From CAWHXG01 sp963833235 (GTDB taxonomy: Bacteria; Pseudomonadota; Alphaproteobacteria; Rhodobacterales; Rhodobacteraceae): DNA of 64,000 nt. The notes under the pieces were generated by a model that was not told the DNA's origin, did no database searches, and saw nothing but the letters and a program-made list of their open reading frames with translations. The translations under genes and the position numbers were made by a program. Positions within the stretch are counted from its first letter, which is position 1. Each line of letters begins with the position of its first letter. Shown here one piece after another: positions 26,992 to 35,740 of this stretch. Location of the stretch: NCBI GenBank assembly GCA_963833235.1, contig CAWHXG010000005.1, positions 124,001-188,000 on the forward strand. Direction: 5' to 3'.

Positions 26992-28455
26992 ATGCAGACC
27001 GAAAGCTCAGCGAACCTGATCGCGGCGGGCCGATTCCAGGAAGCCATTCCCATTCTGGAGCAGAAGATCCAGACATCCTTCGCCGTCTCCGAGGACGATC
27101 TGGTGCTCTACGCGCGCGCCCTCATGGCGGTCTCCAGGTACGACGAGGCCATGAACATACTGGCCCTGTCGATGACCGGTCGCGAGGACAAGGCCCGCGC
27201 CCTGGGGCTGCAGGCCGAGATCCGGTGGATCCAGCATCGGTATCAGGAGGCGCACAGTCTCTGCCTGCAATCGCTTGAACTGAACATGTTCAACACCAAG
27301 CTGCAGATCTTTCGCGATCGCTGCCAGCGGGTGTTCGACGACGGGTTGCGAACCAAGAACGCCGGACAGGAGGGCGGTCGCCGGTTCGGCCATGCCGCCT
27401 TCTACCTCGAGACCGGGGGAAATTTCGGCGATCTCGCCTTGCCTCCGACCGTCCGCGCAGCGGTGGTGCACTGGAAACCCGTGTCCGAGTGGACCAGATT
27501 TTACGTCCACCAGCGGTTCGACGAAGACCAGGTGGCCAAGGTCAATGCCCTTGACGGGTTGGTCCTTGGCGGGGGCGGACTTTTCCTGCCCGATACGTCG
27601 CCGAATGGCGAAAGCGGCTGGCAATGGAACGTCTCGCTTTCGAACCTCGAGGCGATCGAGGTCCCCATCTACGTCATCGCGGTCGGGTACAACCTCTTCG
27701 AGGGACAGCGGTTCTACGGCCAGACCTTTCGCAAATCGCTCGAGGCACTGGTCCGCCGCGCGACGATCGTCGGTCTGCGGAATTCCGGATCCATCCGCAT
27801 GGTGCGGGAGATGCTGCCGGACGATCTGAAGGACAAGGTAAGGTACATGCCTTGCCCGACCACGATCCTCGATCGGCTGACCCCCGATCTGCCCGAACTC
27901 GCTCCTCCCGAGGCCGCCAGCAGACGCGTCTTTCTGAACGCCGCCTTCGATCGCAGCGAACGCCGGTTCGGTGACGGCTACGGTGCGTTCCTGTCGCGAA
28001 TGGCGGAATTCGTGCAGGGCCTTCTACAAAGCGGCATTTCGGTCGAGATCGCGGCGCATCTGACCCGCGATGAAAAGCTCGCAGTGGACCTGAACCAGAC
28101 TTACGGGATCAAGCTCCCCATCCACGGCTTCTACGACATGAGCTGCGCCGAGGGCTACGCCCTTTACCGTCAGGCCGGTGTCGTCATCGGGATGCGCGGG
28201 CACGCGACGATGATCCCCTTCGGCCTCAACGTGCCGGTCCTCAGCATCGTCTCGCACCCCAAGATGCAGTACTTTCTCGACGACATCGCGCGCCCCGGCT
28301 GGGGCGTGCGTGCCGACGATCCGGCATTGGCCGACACGCTTTTCGAGAAGACGATGGCAATTCTGGGAGATATCGCAGCCGCACGCAGGGATGTTCTCGA
28401 CCGTCAGGAAGGGCTGTACGAGGATTGCCGTAAGACGATTGCCCTGATCGAGTGA
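26992..28455 (+). CDS. Polysaccharide pyruvyltransferase family protein
   Basis: 487 residues from ATG 26992, placed by the GGAGACGAGG upstream. Residues 1-110 look like TPR-type helical pairs. From about 125 the PS_pyruv_trans (CsaB/WcaK) fold begins with YLETGGNFGDLALPP, then LVLGGGGLFLPD, VPIYVIAVGYNLFEG, IVGLRNSGSIRM and, near the end, VVIGMRGHATMIPFGLNVPVL, the family signature. Members add pyruvate ketals or have related GT-B roles in surface polysaccharides. It is the last gene of the plus-strand glycan operon (GT4, GT29, this gene). Confidence 0.8.
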   Translation: MQTESSANLIAAGRFQEAIPILEQKIQTSFAVSEDDLVLYARALMAVSRYDEAMNILALSMTGREDKARALGLQAEIRWIQHRYQEAHSLCLQSLELNMFNTKLQIFRDRCQRVFDDGLRTKNAGQEGGRRFGHAAFYLETGGNFGDLALPPTVRAAVVHWKPVSEWTRFYVHQRFDEDQVAKVNALDGLVLGGGGLFLPDTSPNGESGWQWNVSLSNLEAIEVPIYVIAVGYNLFEGQRFYGQTFRKSLEALVRRATIVGLRNSGSIRMVREMLPDDLKDKVRYMPCPTTILDRLTPDLPELAPPEAASRRVFLNAAFDRSERRFGDGYGAFLSRMAEFVQGLLQSGISVEIAAHLTRDEKLAVDLNQTYGIKLPIHGFYDMSCAEGYALYRQAGVVIGMRGHATMIPFGLNVPVLSIVSHPKMQYFLDDIARPGWGVRADDPALADTLFEKTMAILGDIAAARRDVLDRQEGLYEDCRKTIALIE

Positions 28456-28470
28456 CCGGGGTCGCGACCG

Positions 28471-28744
28471 CTATTTCCAACGCCCGCGACCGGTCCGCGG
28501 GACCGACTTGCCGGTGTCTTTGTCGCAAAGGTTCCTGGCGTTCGAGACGCTCCACTGCCCGCCCCGCCACGTGAGCATCCCGCGGGCCGTCAGCTGCGAC
28601 CGTGGCGCCGCGGGAGCGGGCGAAGTCGTCGATGCTGGCGCGCTCTGCCGGCAGGCCAAGCCCGCTGGCCTCCTGCCGTGCCGTCGACACCCGCTCGTAG
28701 GCAACGAAGCGTTCTGTACCCTGATCCAGTTTCACACCTGCCAA
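28471..28744 (-). pseudogene. Serine recombinase (resolvase) relic with internal deletion
   Basis: From ATG 28744 the minus strand encodes a resolvase N-terminus: RFVAYERVSTARQ with the catalytic Ser, then SGLGLPAERASIDDFARSRGATV. The homology stops and, in another frame near 28560-28530, GGQWSVSNARNL resembles the C-terminal end of the same family. About 400 bases of core have been lost. As at the two IS3 remnants, both ends survive and the middle is missing. It marks former mobility of this region. Confidence 0.55.
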
Positions 28745-29131
28745 ACGTTGGTTGCGCAGGTCTGTACCGAGGACGCGGCGGGGTAGTGAACGGGGAAGGG
28801 GCGGTCATTTCCGCAACTGTTCGGGGTGGACCGATCTCTCGCCAAGGACGGTCCTATTCTTCCTTGTCCCGCCGTACCGGCAGCCGCTTGTCGCGAAAAG
28901 AGCCTGTTCTGCATGGGGCGGGTCGACGTGAACCTCCGTCAAGGTCGGCTTTGAGCCCCTTTCGACAGATGCTGCAGGACGAGAGAACGGCTGCTACGAC
29001 GAAAACGAGCGACATTCAGTTGAAACGTTCCGTATGGGTCTAGATCCACTGCCGGCTGTGTTCCTCAACTTAGAACCGAGCTTGTCGGAACGGTTGAAGC
29101 ATTCCGTAGCGGCATCGCGGCAGCTTGCGCC
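28745..29131 (+). other. Intergenic stretch, no gene recognised
   Basis: 387 bases between the resolvase relic and the last gene of the catabolic operon. No coding signature was found on either strand. The operon terminator should be at the right edge, but no strong GC hairpin with a T tract is visible. Confidence 0.35.
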
Positions 29132-30079
29132 CTAATCGACTTCATCGGCGCCTTCCTGACCGACGGTGCGCAGGCCAGGGACCGGCGCGTCCGCAACGAG
29201 CAGCGTCCCCGTCTCCGTCTCGGTCATGTAGAGGGTCGCCTCTCCAGGCCCGCCATAGGCCACGTTGGTGATCTTGCGCCCATGACCCGTCGGCGTGACG
29301 ACCCGATGCGTCGGGGCCCCGTCGCGGTCGAGCAGCCAGACCGTCCCGAGGCGGTTGTGGCAGGCCGCGATCCCGCCCCGTGCGTCAAGAGCGAGCCCGT
29401 CCGTTCCGCTGTAGCCACCCGGCAGGGACTGGAAGACGCCGACCTTGTCCGCGGGACCGTCGGGCCGGACGCGGCCGCGCCAGATGGCGGGCCCGTAGGT
29501 CACCGCGACGAAGACATGCGCCTCGTCGGGGCTCAGGACGATGCCGTTCGGACCGGGTATGCCCTCCATGACCACGTCGCAGCGGCCATCCGGACGCAGC
29601 CGCAGGACGCGGCCCGTGGGCGAGAGCAAGTGGCTGTCACCCTGGTCCGTGAAGAAGATGTCGCCGCCGCGCCCGATGGTCAGGTCGCTTAGGCCATCGA
29701 ACCCCCCGGGCGCGCCGTCCGGACCGAGATGCAGGTCGATCGCGCCCGAGGCGGGGTCCAGGCGCATCAATCCCAAGACCCGGTCGGTCACGTAGATCAT
29801 GCCATCGGCGTCGACCTGCAGGCCGTTGGGGGCGCCGTCGTACTCGCAGACCACCTCCGGTCGTCCGTCGGGCGATACGCAGACGATCCGGCTGAAGGCG
29901 AAGTCGGCGACGTATAGGTTGCCCGCCCGATCGAAGGACGGGCCCTCCAGAAAAGAATGCGCGGGCCTGCCTACAAACTTCCTGATCATGGGGGTCATGC
30001 CAGGCGCCCAGCCGAGTTCGGCGACGAGATCCACCCAGACGCGCGCCTCGATGACCTGCGGAGCGGGGTAAAAGCTCAT
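29132..30079 (-). CDS. SMP-30/gluconolactonase family protein
   Basis: 315 residues from ATG 30079, which overlaps the stop of the FAD oxidoreductase gene (ATGA). The six-bladed propeller family is visible from FLEGPSFDRAGNLYVAD, GAPNGLQVDADGMIYVTD, GLSDLTIGRGGDIFFTD, GPNGIVLSPDEAHVFVA and GTDGLALDARGGI, which supply the Glu, Asn and Asp metal ligands of SMP-30 lactonases. In a sugar operon it would hydrolyse the lactone formed by the neighbouring dehydrogenase or oxidase. It is the last gene of the operon. Confidence 0.85.
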   Translation of the reverse strand: MSFYPAPQVIEARVWVDLVAELGWAPGMTPMIRKFVGRPAHSFLEGPSFDRAGNLYVADFAFSRIVCVSPDGRPEVVCEYDGAPNGLQVDADGMIYVTDRVLGLMRLDPASGAIDLHLGPDGAPGGFDGLSDLTIGRGGDIFFTDQGDSHLLSPTGRVLRLRPDGRCDVVMEGIPGPNGIVLSPDEAHVFVAVTYGPAIWRGRVRPDGPADKVGVFQSLPGGYSGTDGLALDARGGIAACHNRLGTVWLLDRDGAPTHRVVTPTGHGRKITNVAYGGPGEATLYMTETETGTLLVADAPVPGLRTVGQEGADEVD

Positions 30080-31464
30080 GCGATGGCCCTTTCGCGTACG
30101 GCCCGGTCCCGCGCGTCCGGCGCGCGGTTCAGGAACCATTCGTCGGCGCCAACGCGGGCCACGGCCTCGGGCATGTCGAGCACGGCTCCAAGCCCGAAGA
30201 GGCGCTCCCTCAGCAGGTTCGCCGGGACCGCGCCCGCGGCACAGTCCCGCTCCAGCGACACGCCGGCGGCGACGCCGGCCGCCTGGCCCATGGACATGGT
30301 CTGGCCCATCGACCGGCAACTCGCATGCGCCGAATGCTCCGCGCTGAAGCATCGTCCGGCGACCCACAGCCGGTCGTGGCCCGGCGTGTGCAGGCAGCGA
30401 TAGGGAACCTGATAGACCCCGCCCTCGGGAATGTAGACCCATTCGGTCTCGTCGTCGCCGTCGGCGTTCATCCTGTGGTCCTCGATCGGCGCGCCGCAGA
30501 TCAGCACGGCGTCATCGAAGCGCGCGCAGGCCAAGCAATCCTCGCGCGTCAATCGGTAAGCGCCGTAGAGACGGCGGGATTCCCGGATGCCGATCTGCGG
30601 CGAGGACATGCCGATGATCTTGGCGTCCTCGAAGCCCGCAACCTCGGACCGTAGGAACCGCTCGTAGACGAAGGCCTGCCGCCGCCCCTCCCGCTCGGCG
30701 CGTGTCAGGGCGACGGGATCGAAGGGCGACGAGAACGGCACGCGCACCGCGACCGTCGCGATGCAATTGGGCTGGACCATCGCGTGCACGCTGCCCTTCT
30801 TGCGCGGCAGGGCATGGGTTCCTGTCTCGACCGCCTCCGCCATGGCGGCGTTCAGAAGGTTCTTGCCCCCCGCCGCCCGGTAGCGATCGAGGTCGACGTT
30901 GCACATGCGGAACGTCGTGGTGAAGGTCTGTGCCGCCTCCTGCTCGCCGGCCTCCTCCAAGGGTGCGCCAAGCATGTGCGCGGCGTGGGCATCGCCCGAG
31001 GCATCGATCAGGCAACGGGCGCCGATCGCCATCAAGCCGCCCGGCGTGCGCAACGTCAGCCGAAAGCCATCGCCGACGGGCTCGGCGGCCACGAGTTGGC
31101 TGTGAAGCAGCACGTCGGCTCCGGCAAAGGCCATCAGCTCATCCCACAGGAGCTTTAGGTACTCGGGGTTGTAGGTGACGCCCGTCCCCGCGCCGTAGGT
31201 GTTCGGGCGCAGGAACATCTCGCCCGCCGCCGCGAGCCGGTCGACCACCATGTCCGGCACGCCGCCCGCCGTCTTGCGCGGAGCATTCCCCGGCGAGAAG
31301 AAGCCGTAGAACGTGTCGAGACTCTGCGTCGAGATACCCCCGAGAAAGCCGTATCGCTCGACCAGCAGAACGCTGCGGCCGGACGTTGTGGCGGCGGCGA
31401 TGGCGGCGCTGCACCCGGCCGATCCGGCGCCGATCACGACGATGTCGTAGGTCTCATGGGTCAT
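30076..31464 (-). CDS. FAD-dependent oxidoreductase
   Basis: 462 residues from ATG 31464, overlapping the SDR stop by 4 bp. The N-terminus is a Rossmann FAD site (DIVVIGAGSAGCSAAIAA, then LLVERYGFLGG), followed by an FAD_oxidored-type body with CLIDASGDAHAAHMLGAP and the C-terminal LWVAGRCFSAEHSAH and MGQAAGVAAG blocks. The family oxidises diverse hydroxy or amino substrates. In this context it probably oxidises a sugar, polyol or acid intermediate, but the substrate is not readable. No [4Fe-4S] cysteine motif was seen. Confidence 0.82.
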   Translation of the reverse strand: MTHETYDIVVIGAGSAGCSAAIAAATTSGRSVLLVERYGFLGGISTQSLDTFYGFFSPGNAPRKTAGGVPDMVVDRLAAAGEMFLRPNTYGAGTGVTYNPEYLKLLWDELMAFAGADVLLHSQLVAAEPVGDGFRLTLRTPGGLMAIGARCLIDASGDAHAAHMLGAPLEEAGEQEAAQTFTTTFRMCNVDLDRYRAAGGKNLLNAAMAEAVETGTHALPRKKGSVHAMVQPNCIATVAVRVPFSSPFDPVALTRAEREGRRQAFVYERFLRSEVAGFEDAKIIGMSSPQIGIRESRRLYGAYRLTREDCLACARFDDAVLICGAPIEDHRMNADGDDETEWVYIPEGGVYQVPYRCLHTPGHDRLWVAGRCFSAEHSAHASCRSMGQTMSMGQAAGVAAGVSLERDCAAGAVPANLLRERLFGLGAVLDMPEAVARVGADEWFLNRAPDARDRAVRERAIA

Positions 31465-32306
31465 CCGACAGGTTCCTCGGTGGTATCGGGTACGCGAAGG
31501 GGGAAGCCGTCGCTGACCGACCAGCCTCCGTCGACGGCCAGCACCTGCCCGGTGATGAGGCGCGCGCCGTCCGACAGCAGAAAGACGCAGGTCGCCGCGA
31601 AATCGCCGGGCTGCGCGGGACCTCCGCCGCACAGGGGCTGCCGGGCGGCCGCGTAGGCGCGGATCGCGTCGTCCCGCATGGCGCGGCAGGCCATGGCCGT
31701 GTCCGTCAGCCCCGCGACGATGGCGTTCACCCGGATGTCGTCGGGCGCATAGTAGGCCGCCACCGAGCGGGTCAGCCCCTCGAGCCCGGCCTTGGCCGCG
31801 GCGTAGGTGTGGGTCGAGAAGAAGGCGGGGGCAGGGGAGGTCGCCAGCACGGAGCCGAGGTTGACGATGGCGCCACCCCGGCCTTCCGCAAGGAAGCGGC
31901 GCAGCGCGGCGCGGTTCGAGCGGAACGCGGAGGTCAGGTTGAGGTCGAGCGTTCCATGCCAGCCGTCGTCGCTCGCCTCGTGCAGCGGCCCGTCCCCAAA
32001 GCGTCGGCCGCTGCCGCCAGCGACATGGACAAGCCCGTCGAATCGCCCCGTCCGCGCCACGAGCGCCTCGATGGCCGCCTCGGCCGATCCAGGGGCTCGG
32101 GCGTCCCCCTCGATCGTCTGCAAGCGCCCGCCGGAGCGCCGCGCCGCGTCGGCCAGCGTCTCGGGCTCGTGGGAGGTGACGCAGACCTCGGCACCCGCCG
32201 CGAGGCAGGCCTCGGCGCAGGCCAGCCCGATCCCGGTCGATCCGCCGATCACGAGGATCGATCTGTCGGCGAGCCAAAGTCCTTCGGAGGGCGCGCGCTC
32301 AGTCAC
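31461..32306 (-). CDS. Short-chain dehydrogenase/reductase
   Basis: 281 residues from GTG 32306. Classical SDR features are the cofactor loop GGSTGIGLACAEA, the VHVAGGSG (NNAG-equivalent) strand, NLGSV Ser, catalytic Y-x3-K in YAAAKAG, and AVDGGWSVSDG near the C-terminus. The cofactor loop is followed by no acidic residue at the strand-2 end, so NADP is possible. It probably oxidises the sugar or polyol brought in by the operon's transporter. It overlaps the upstream permease gene by 8 bp and the downstream oxidoreductase by 4 bp. Confidence 0.86.
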   Translation of the reverse strand: MTERAPSEGLWLADRSILVIGGSTGIGLACAEACLAAGAEVCVTSHEPETLADAARRSGGRLQTIEGDARAPGSAEAAIEALVARTGRFDGLVHVAGGSGRRFGDGPLHEASDDGWHGTLDLNLTSAFRSNRAALRRFLAEGRGGAIVNLGSVLATSPAPAFFSTHTYAAAKAGLEGLTRSVAAYYAPDDIRVNAIVAGLTDTAMACRAMRDDAIRAYAAARQPLCGGGPAQPGDFAATCVFLLSDGARLITGQVLAVDGGWSVSDGFPLRVPDTTEEPVG

Positions 32307-33270
32307 GACGCGTCTCGGCGAAGAGGACCGCCGCGCCCAGCAGCACCAGTCCCTGGGTGAACGCCCCGCCCGCCGCGCCCGCGCCCACGCCCGTCAGGAG
32401 GGCCGACAGGACTGTCAGCAGAAGCACGCCGCCCACGGTGCCCGACACGCCGCCGACGCCGCCGGACAGGAGCGTCCCGCCGATCACCGCCGCCACCAGC
32501 GAGGCGAGCATCAGCTCCTGTCCCGCGCCAAGCGTGCCGATGCCCACGAAGCCCGCCAGCAGCAGCCCGCCCGTGACGGCGCAAAGGCTCGACAGCACGT
32601 AGGAGCCGACTTGGATCGCCGCGATCGGGACGCCCAGGAAGCCCGCCGCCTTCGGGCTGGCCCCGAGCGCGTAAACGTAGCGCCCGTACCAGGTCCGCGC
32701 GAGGGCGAGCCCGATGAGCAGCGATGCCACGAGCCAGACGTAGACCGCATACGGGAGGCTCCAGAGCCGCCCCCGCGACAGCTCGCGGATGCCCTCGGGA
32801 ATGTCGCCCGTGGGTGCCCCTCCGGTGTAGATGAGCATCGCGCCGGTCAGCACGAAGCCCGAACCCAGCGTCGCCACCAGCGGGGAGATGCGGCCGAAGG
32901 CGACCATCGCGCCGTTCAGCAGCCCCACGATCAGGCCGAACACGAAGCACAGCGCGATGACCGGCCCCGCGCCTAGCGTTTGCGCCAGTCCGCCGGCGGC
33001 TAGCACGTTCACGAAGCCGACCACCCCGCCCACGGACAGGTCGAAGCCCCGGCCGATCAGCAGGATCGTCTGTCCGAGGGCGAGCATTCCGAGAGGCGCC
33101 GCCTGCCGCAGCAGGATCGGCCATTGCTCGACGCGGATCAGCGCCGGGGCCAACGCCGCCGTCGCCACGAGGGTGAGCGCGAGCGCGATCCAGACCGCGC
33201 TGCGGCGAAGCGCGTTGGCCGGCAGGCGCCCGCGCCCGCCGCGCCTCGCTGCTTGGTTCCCCGTCATCAT
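32299..33270 (-). CDS. Sugar ABC transporter permease (RbsC/BPD_transp_2 family), second copy
   Basis: 323 residues with 8-10 transmembrane segments. Family marks are LALGQTILLIGRGFDLSVGG, GLLNGAMVAFGRISPLVATLGS, GRYVYALGASPKAAGFLGV and SLVAAVIGGTLLSGGVGGV. It is a paralogue of the permease at 34739-35740, so the importer is probably a heterodimeric CUT2-type system. It overlaps both neighbours (4 bp with the kinase, 8 bp with the SDR gene). Confidence 0.88.
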   Translation of the reverse strand: MMTGNQAARRGGRGRLPANALRRSAVWIALALTLVATAALAPALIRVEQWPILLRQAAPLGMLALGQTILLIGRGFDLSVGGVVGFVNVLAAGGLAQTLGAGPVIALCFVFGLIVGLLNGAMVAFGRISPLVATLGSGFVLTGAMLIYTGGAPTGDIPEGIRELSRGRLWSLPYAVYVWLVASLLIGLALARTWYGRYVYALGASPKAAGFLGVPIAAIQVGSYVLSSLCAVTGGLLLAGFVGIGTLGAGQELMLASLVAAVIGGTLLSGGVGGVSGTVGGVLLLTVLSALLTGVGAGAAGGAFTQGLVLLGAAVLFAETRRD

Positions 33271-34742
33271 GGCCGTCCCATTTGCCGTAGCGCCGCGGCG
33301 CAGTCACGATAGCGATCGAAGCGCGCGGTCAGCGCGGCGACCTCGTCCCCCGGTTCGAAAGTGCGATCCACCTCGAGCGTCCCGGCATGGCGGGCGAACG
33401 CGTCCGCGTCGAAGAGGCCCAAGTCGAGCCCTGCCAGCAGCGCCGCGCCGCGCGCACCGAACTCGGAGCCCCTGGGGCGCGTCACTGTCGCGCCGGTCGC
33501 GCCGGCAATGGTCCGCAGCAGCAGGTCCGCCTGCGCCGCCCCGCCGATCGCGGTGATCTGCTCTACTGCGTTCGGCATCACGGCGTAGCCATGGGCCACT
33601 GCAAATGCGAGCCCCTCGACGGCGGCGCGGGCCATCTCTGCCGGGCCATGCCCGGCGCGCAGCCCCGCGAAGGCGCCGCGTGCGTACGGATCGACGAAGG
33701 GCGAGACGACCCCCGCCCCAGACAGGTACGGCAGCAGAACGGGCAGGTCGGACGTGTCGGCACCGCCCGCCATCGCGATCAGCCGGTTCACGTCACCCCC
33801 CGATAGCAGCCCGGCGGCCCAGTCGAGCGTCATCGAGCCGGAGGTATTGACCATCGTGCGTACCCATCGCCCAAGCGGGGCGGCCGCCATGATGCCGATG
33901 CCCCTGGGTTCGAAGGAGGGGGCGTCCGTCACGAGGGAGCTGTTGGCGCTGGTGCCGAGGATCGTCACCGCATGGTCGGGGGCGACGGCCCCGCCGCCGA
34001 CGCAACCCGCGACGATGTCGGTCGCCCCGAGGGCCACGGGCACCCTCGCGGGCAGTCCCAGGGCATCGGCGGCCTCGCGGCGCAGCGGATCGGTCCGGCC
34101 GGGCGGGAACAGCTCGGGCAGCAGATGCGCGTGACCGGCAGTGCCCGTCAGTTCCAGCAGGCGTGGCTCCCATCTGCGGTCGGCGATGCCGAAGGGTGCA
34201 TAGGAGGCATCGCTCTCCTCGCTCCCCTGCACGCCGGTCAGCCATGCCCTGATCCAGTCCTTGCAGAACAACATCCCGTCTGCCGCGGCGAGGCTCCCAG
34301 GCTCGTGCTCGGCGAGCCAGGCCAGCACGGCGAGGGTATAGCCGGGAAACGGCACGTTCCCCGATAACGCAAAGATCTCGTCCATCCGTCCGTCCGCATG
34401 CCAGCGCGCGACGATGTCGGCGGCGCGGCCGTCGTTCCACAGGATTGCGGGACGCACGGGCTCGATCCCGCGCACGAGCCATGCGCCGCAGGCGGTGCCG
34501 GAAAGACCGATTGCAGCGATCCGGCCCGGCACGCCGTCCCGCGCCGTCAGCTCTCGGACGCAGCCGGTCACCGCGTCCCGGACCTCCTCCGGGTTGCATT
34601 CGCTCCAAGACGGGTGGGGCACGCGCGTCGCGGAGGAACGCCGCGCCACGGCGAGCGGCACGGTGGGCCGATCCGCGTCGAACAGCGCGGCCTTCGTCGC
34701 CGTGGTGCCCACATCGATTCCCAGCAGGAGCGGACCGCTCAT
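33267..34742 (-). CDS. FGGY-family carbohydrate kinase
   Basis: 491 residues from ATG 34742. The N-terminal phosphate-1 motif is LLGIDVGTTATKAALFD. The substrate region has PAILWNDGRAADIV, and the ATP side has DIVAGCVGGG, AVTILGTSANSS and the C-terminal ITAIGGAAQADLLLRTIA with EFGARGAALLAG. Glycerol, xylulose, ribulose and erythritol kinases share this fold, and this one is closest in feel to the L-xylulose/ribulose group, though specificity is uncertain. It sits between the two permease genes, overlapping both by 4 bp, which fixes it as part of the same catabolic pathway. Confidence 0.88.
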   Translation of the reverse strand: MSGPLLLGIDVGTTATKAALFDADRPTVPLAVARRSSATRVPHPSWSECNPEEVRDAVTGCVRELTARDGVPGRIAAIGLSGTACGAWLVRGIEPVRPAILWNDGRAADIVARWHADGRMDEIFALSGNVPFPGYTLAVLAWLAEHEPGSLAAADGMLFCKDWIRAWLTGVQGSEESDASYAPFGIADRRWEPRLLELTGTAGHAHLLPELFPPGRTDPLRREAADALGLPARVPVALGATDIVAGCVGGGAVAPDHAVTILGTSANSSLVTDAPSFEPRGIGIMAAAPLGRWVRTMVNTSGSMTLDWAAGLLSGGDVNRLIAMAGGADTSDLPVLLPYLSGAGVVSPFVDPYARGAFAGLRAGHGPAEMARAAVEGLAFAVAHGYAVMPNAVEQITAIGGAAQADLLLRTIAGATGATVTRPRGSEFGARGAALLAGLDLGLFDADAFARHAGTLEVDRTFEPGDEVAALTARFDRYRDCAAALRQMGRP

Positions 34743-35740
34743 CGGGCGCCCCCCGCCACTTCCGCGGCCGCGCGATGCGCCCGCCTCCGGGACAGACCCC
34801 GCACGATCAGGGCCGGCAGCAGCACCGCCCCGATCACCAGAAGCCCCTTGAGCGGCGTCTGCCAGAAGGCGGGGACCTGGAGCAGGTTGAGCACGTTCGA
34901 CAGAAGCCCGAGTGCGACCGCCCCGAAGATCGTGCCGGCCATGGCGACACGCCCCCCCCCGAGGAGCGTCCCGCCGAGCACGACGGCGGCCAAGCTGTCG
35001 AGGGTGAAGCGTGCGCCGATGGTCGGATCCCCGGTGCTCGTCCGTGCGACCAGGAAGAACGCCGCCAGCACGGCGAACCCGGCCGATAGGGCGTAGGCGC
35101 GGACATAGGTCGATCGCGGGTCTATTCCGCAGAGGAACGCGATGTCGCGGCTGCCCCCAACGGCGACGATATGCGCTCCCGTCCGTGTCCGACGCACCGA
35201 CCAGACCGCGAGGGCCGCGAGCGCGATCCCCACGGGCAGGATGACCGGCACGTTCCCCCAGTAGCCCGCGATGGCCCTGTAGGTCGCCGGCACGTCCCCG
35301 CCGGGAACGGGGCTGACGAACAGCGCAACGCCTTGCGCGACCGAGAGCGTGCCCAGCGTGACGAGGAACGGCTCAACCCCGCGCGAAACGAAGAGGCCGT
35401 TGACCACGCCGATCGCAAGGCCCGTCACTGCCCCGAGTGCCAACGCACCGGGGATGCCGAAGGCCGCGAAGGACACCGCCGTTACCACCGCGACCACCGA
35501 CACGGTGGAGCCGACGGAGAGATCCAGCCCGCCGCTGCCGACGGCATAGGTCTGGCCGATGGCCACCAGCATCAGGGGCAAGATCTGAACCGCGAGGTTG
35601 CCGATGTTGAAGCTGCTGAGGAAGACAGGGCTCTGGGAGGCGCCGACGCCCACCAGCACGAGGCAGAACAGCGCGGCCGGCACAACGGGCATCGCATCGC
35701 GCAGGATCGCGCGCAGGTCGGACGCGGAGAGGGCGGTCAC
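34739..35740 (-). CDS. Sugar ABC transporter permease (RbsC/BPD_transp_2 family), first copy
   Basis: 333 residues with 8-10 membrane segments. Motifs are LVAIGQTYAVGSGGLDLSVGST, GVVNGLFVSRGVEPFLVTLGTL, GAHIVAVGGSRDIAFLCGI and LAAVVLGGTLLGGGRVAM. It overlaps the ATPase gene by 4 bp and the kinase gene by 4 bp. It would pair with the second permease and the RbsA-like ATPase. Confidence 0.9.
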   Translation of the reverse strand: MTALSASDLRAILRDAMPVVPAALFCLVLVGVGASQSPVFLSSFNIGNLAVQILPLMLVAIGQTYAVGSGGLDLSVGSTVSVVAVVTAVSFAAFGIPGALALGAVTGLAIGVVNGLFVSRGVEPFLVTLGTLSVAQGVALFVSPVPGGDVPATYRAIAGYWGNVPVILPVGIALAALAVWSVRRTRTGAHIVAVGGSRDIAFLCGIDPRSTYVRAYALSAGFAVLAAFFLVARTSTGDPTIGARFTLDSLAAVVLGGTLLGGGRVAMAGTIFGAVALGLLSNVLNLLQVPAFWQTPLKGLLVIGAVLLPALIVRGLSRRRAHRAAAEVAGGAR

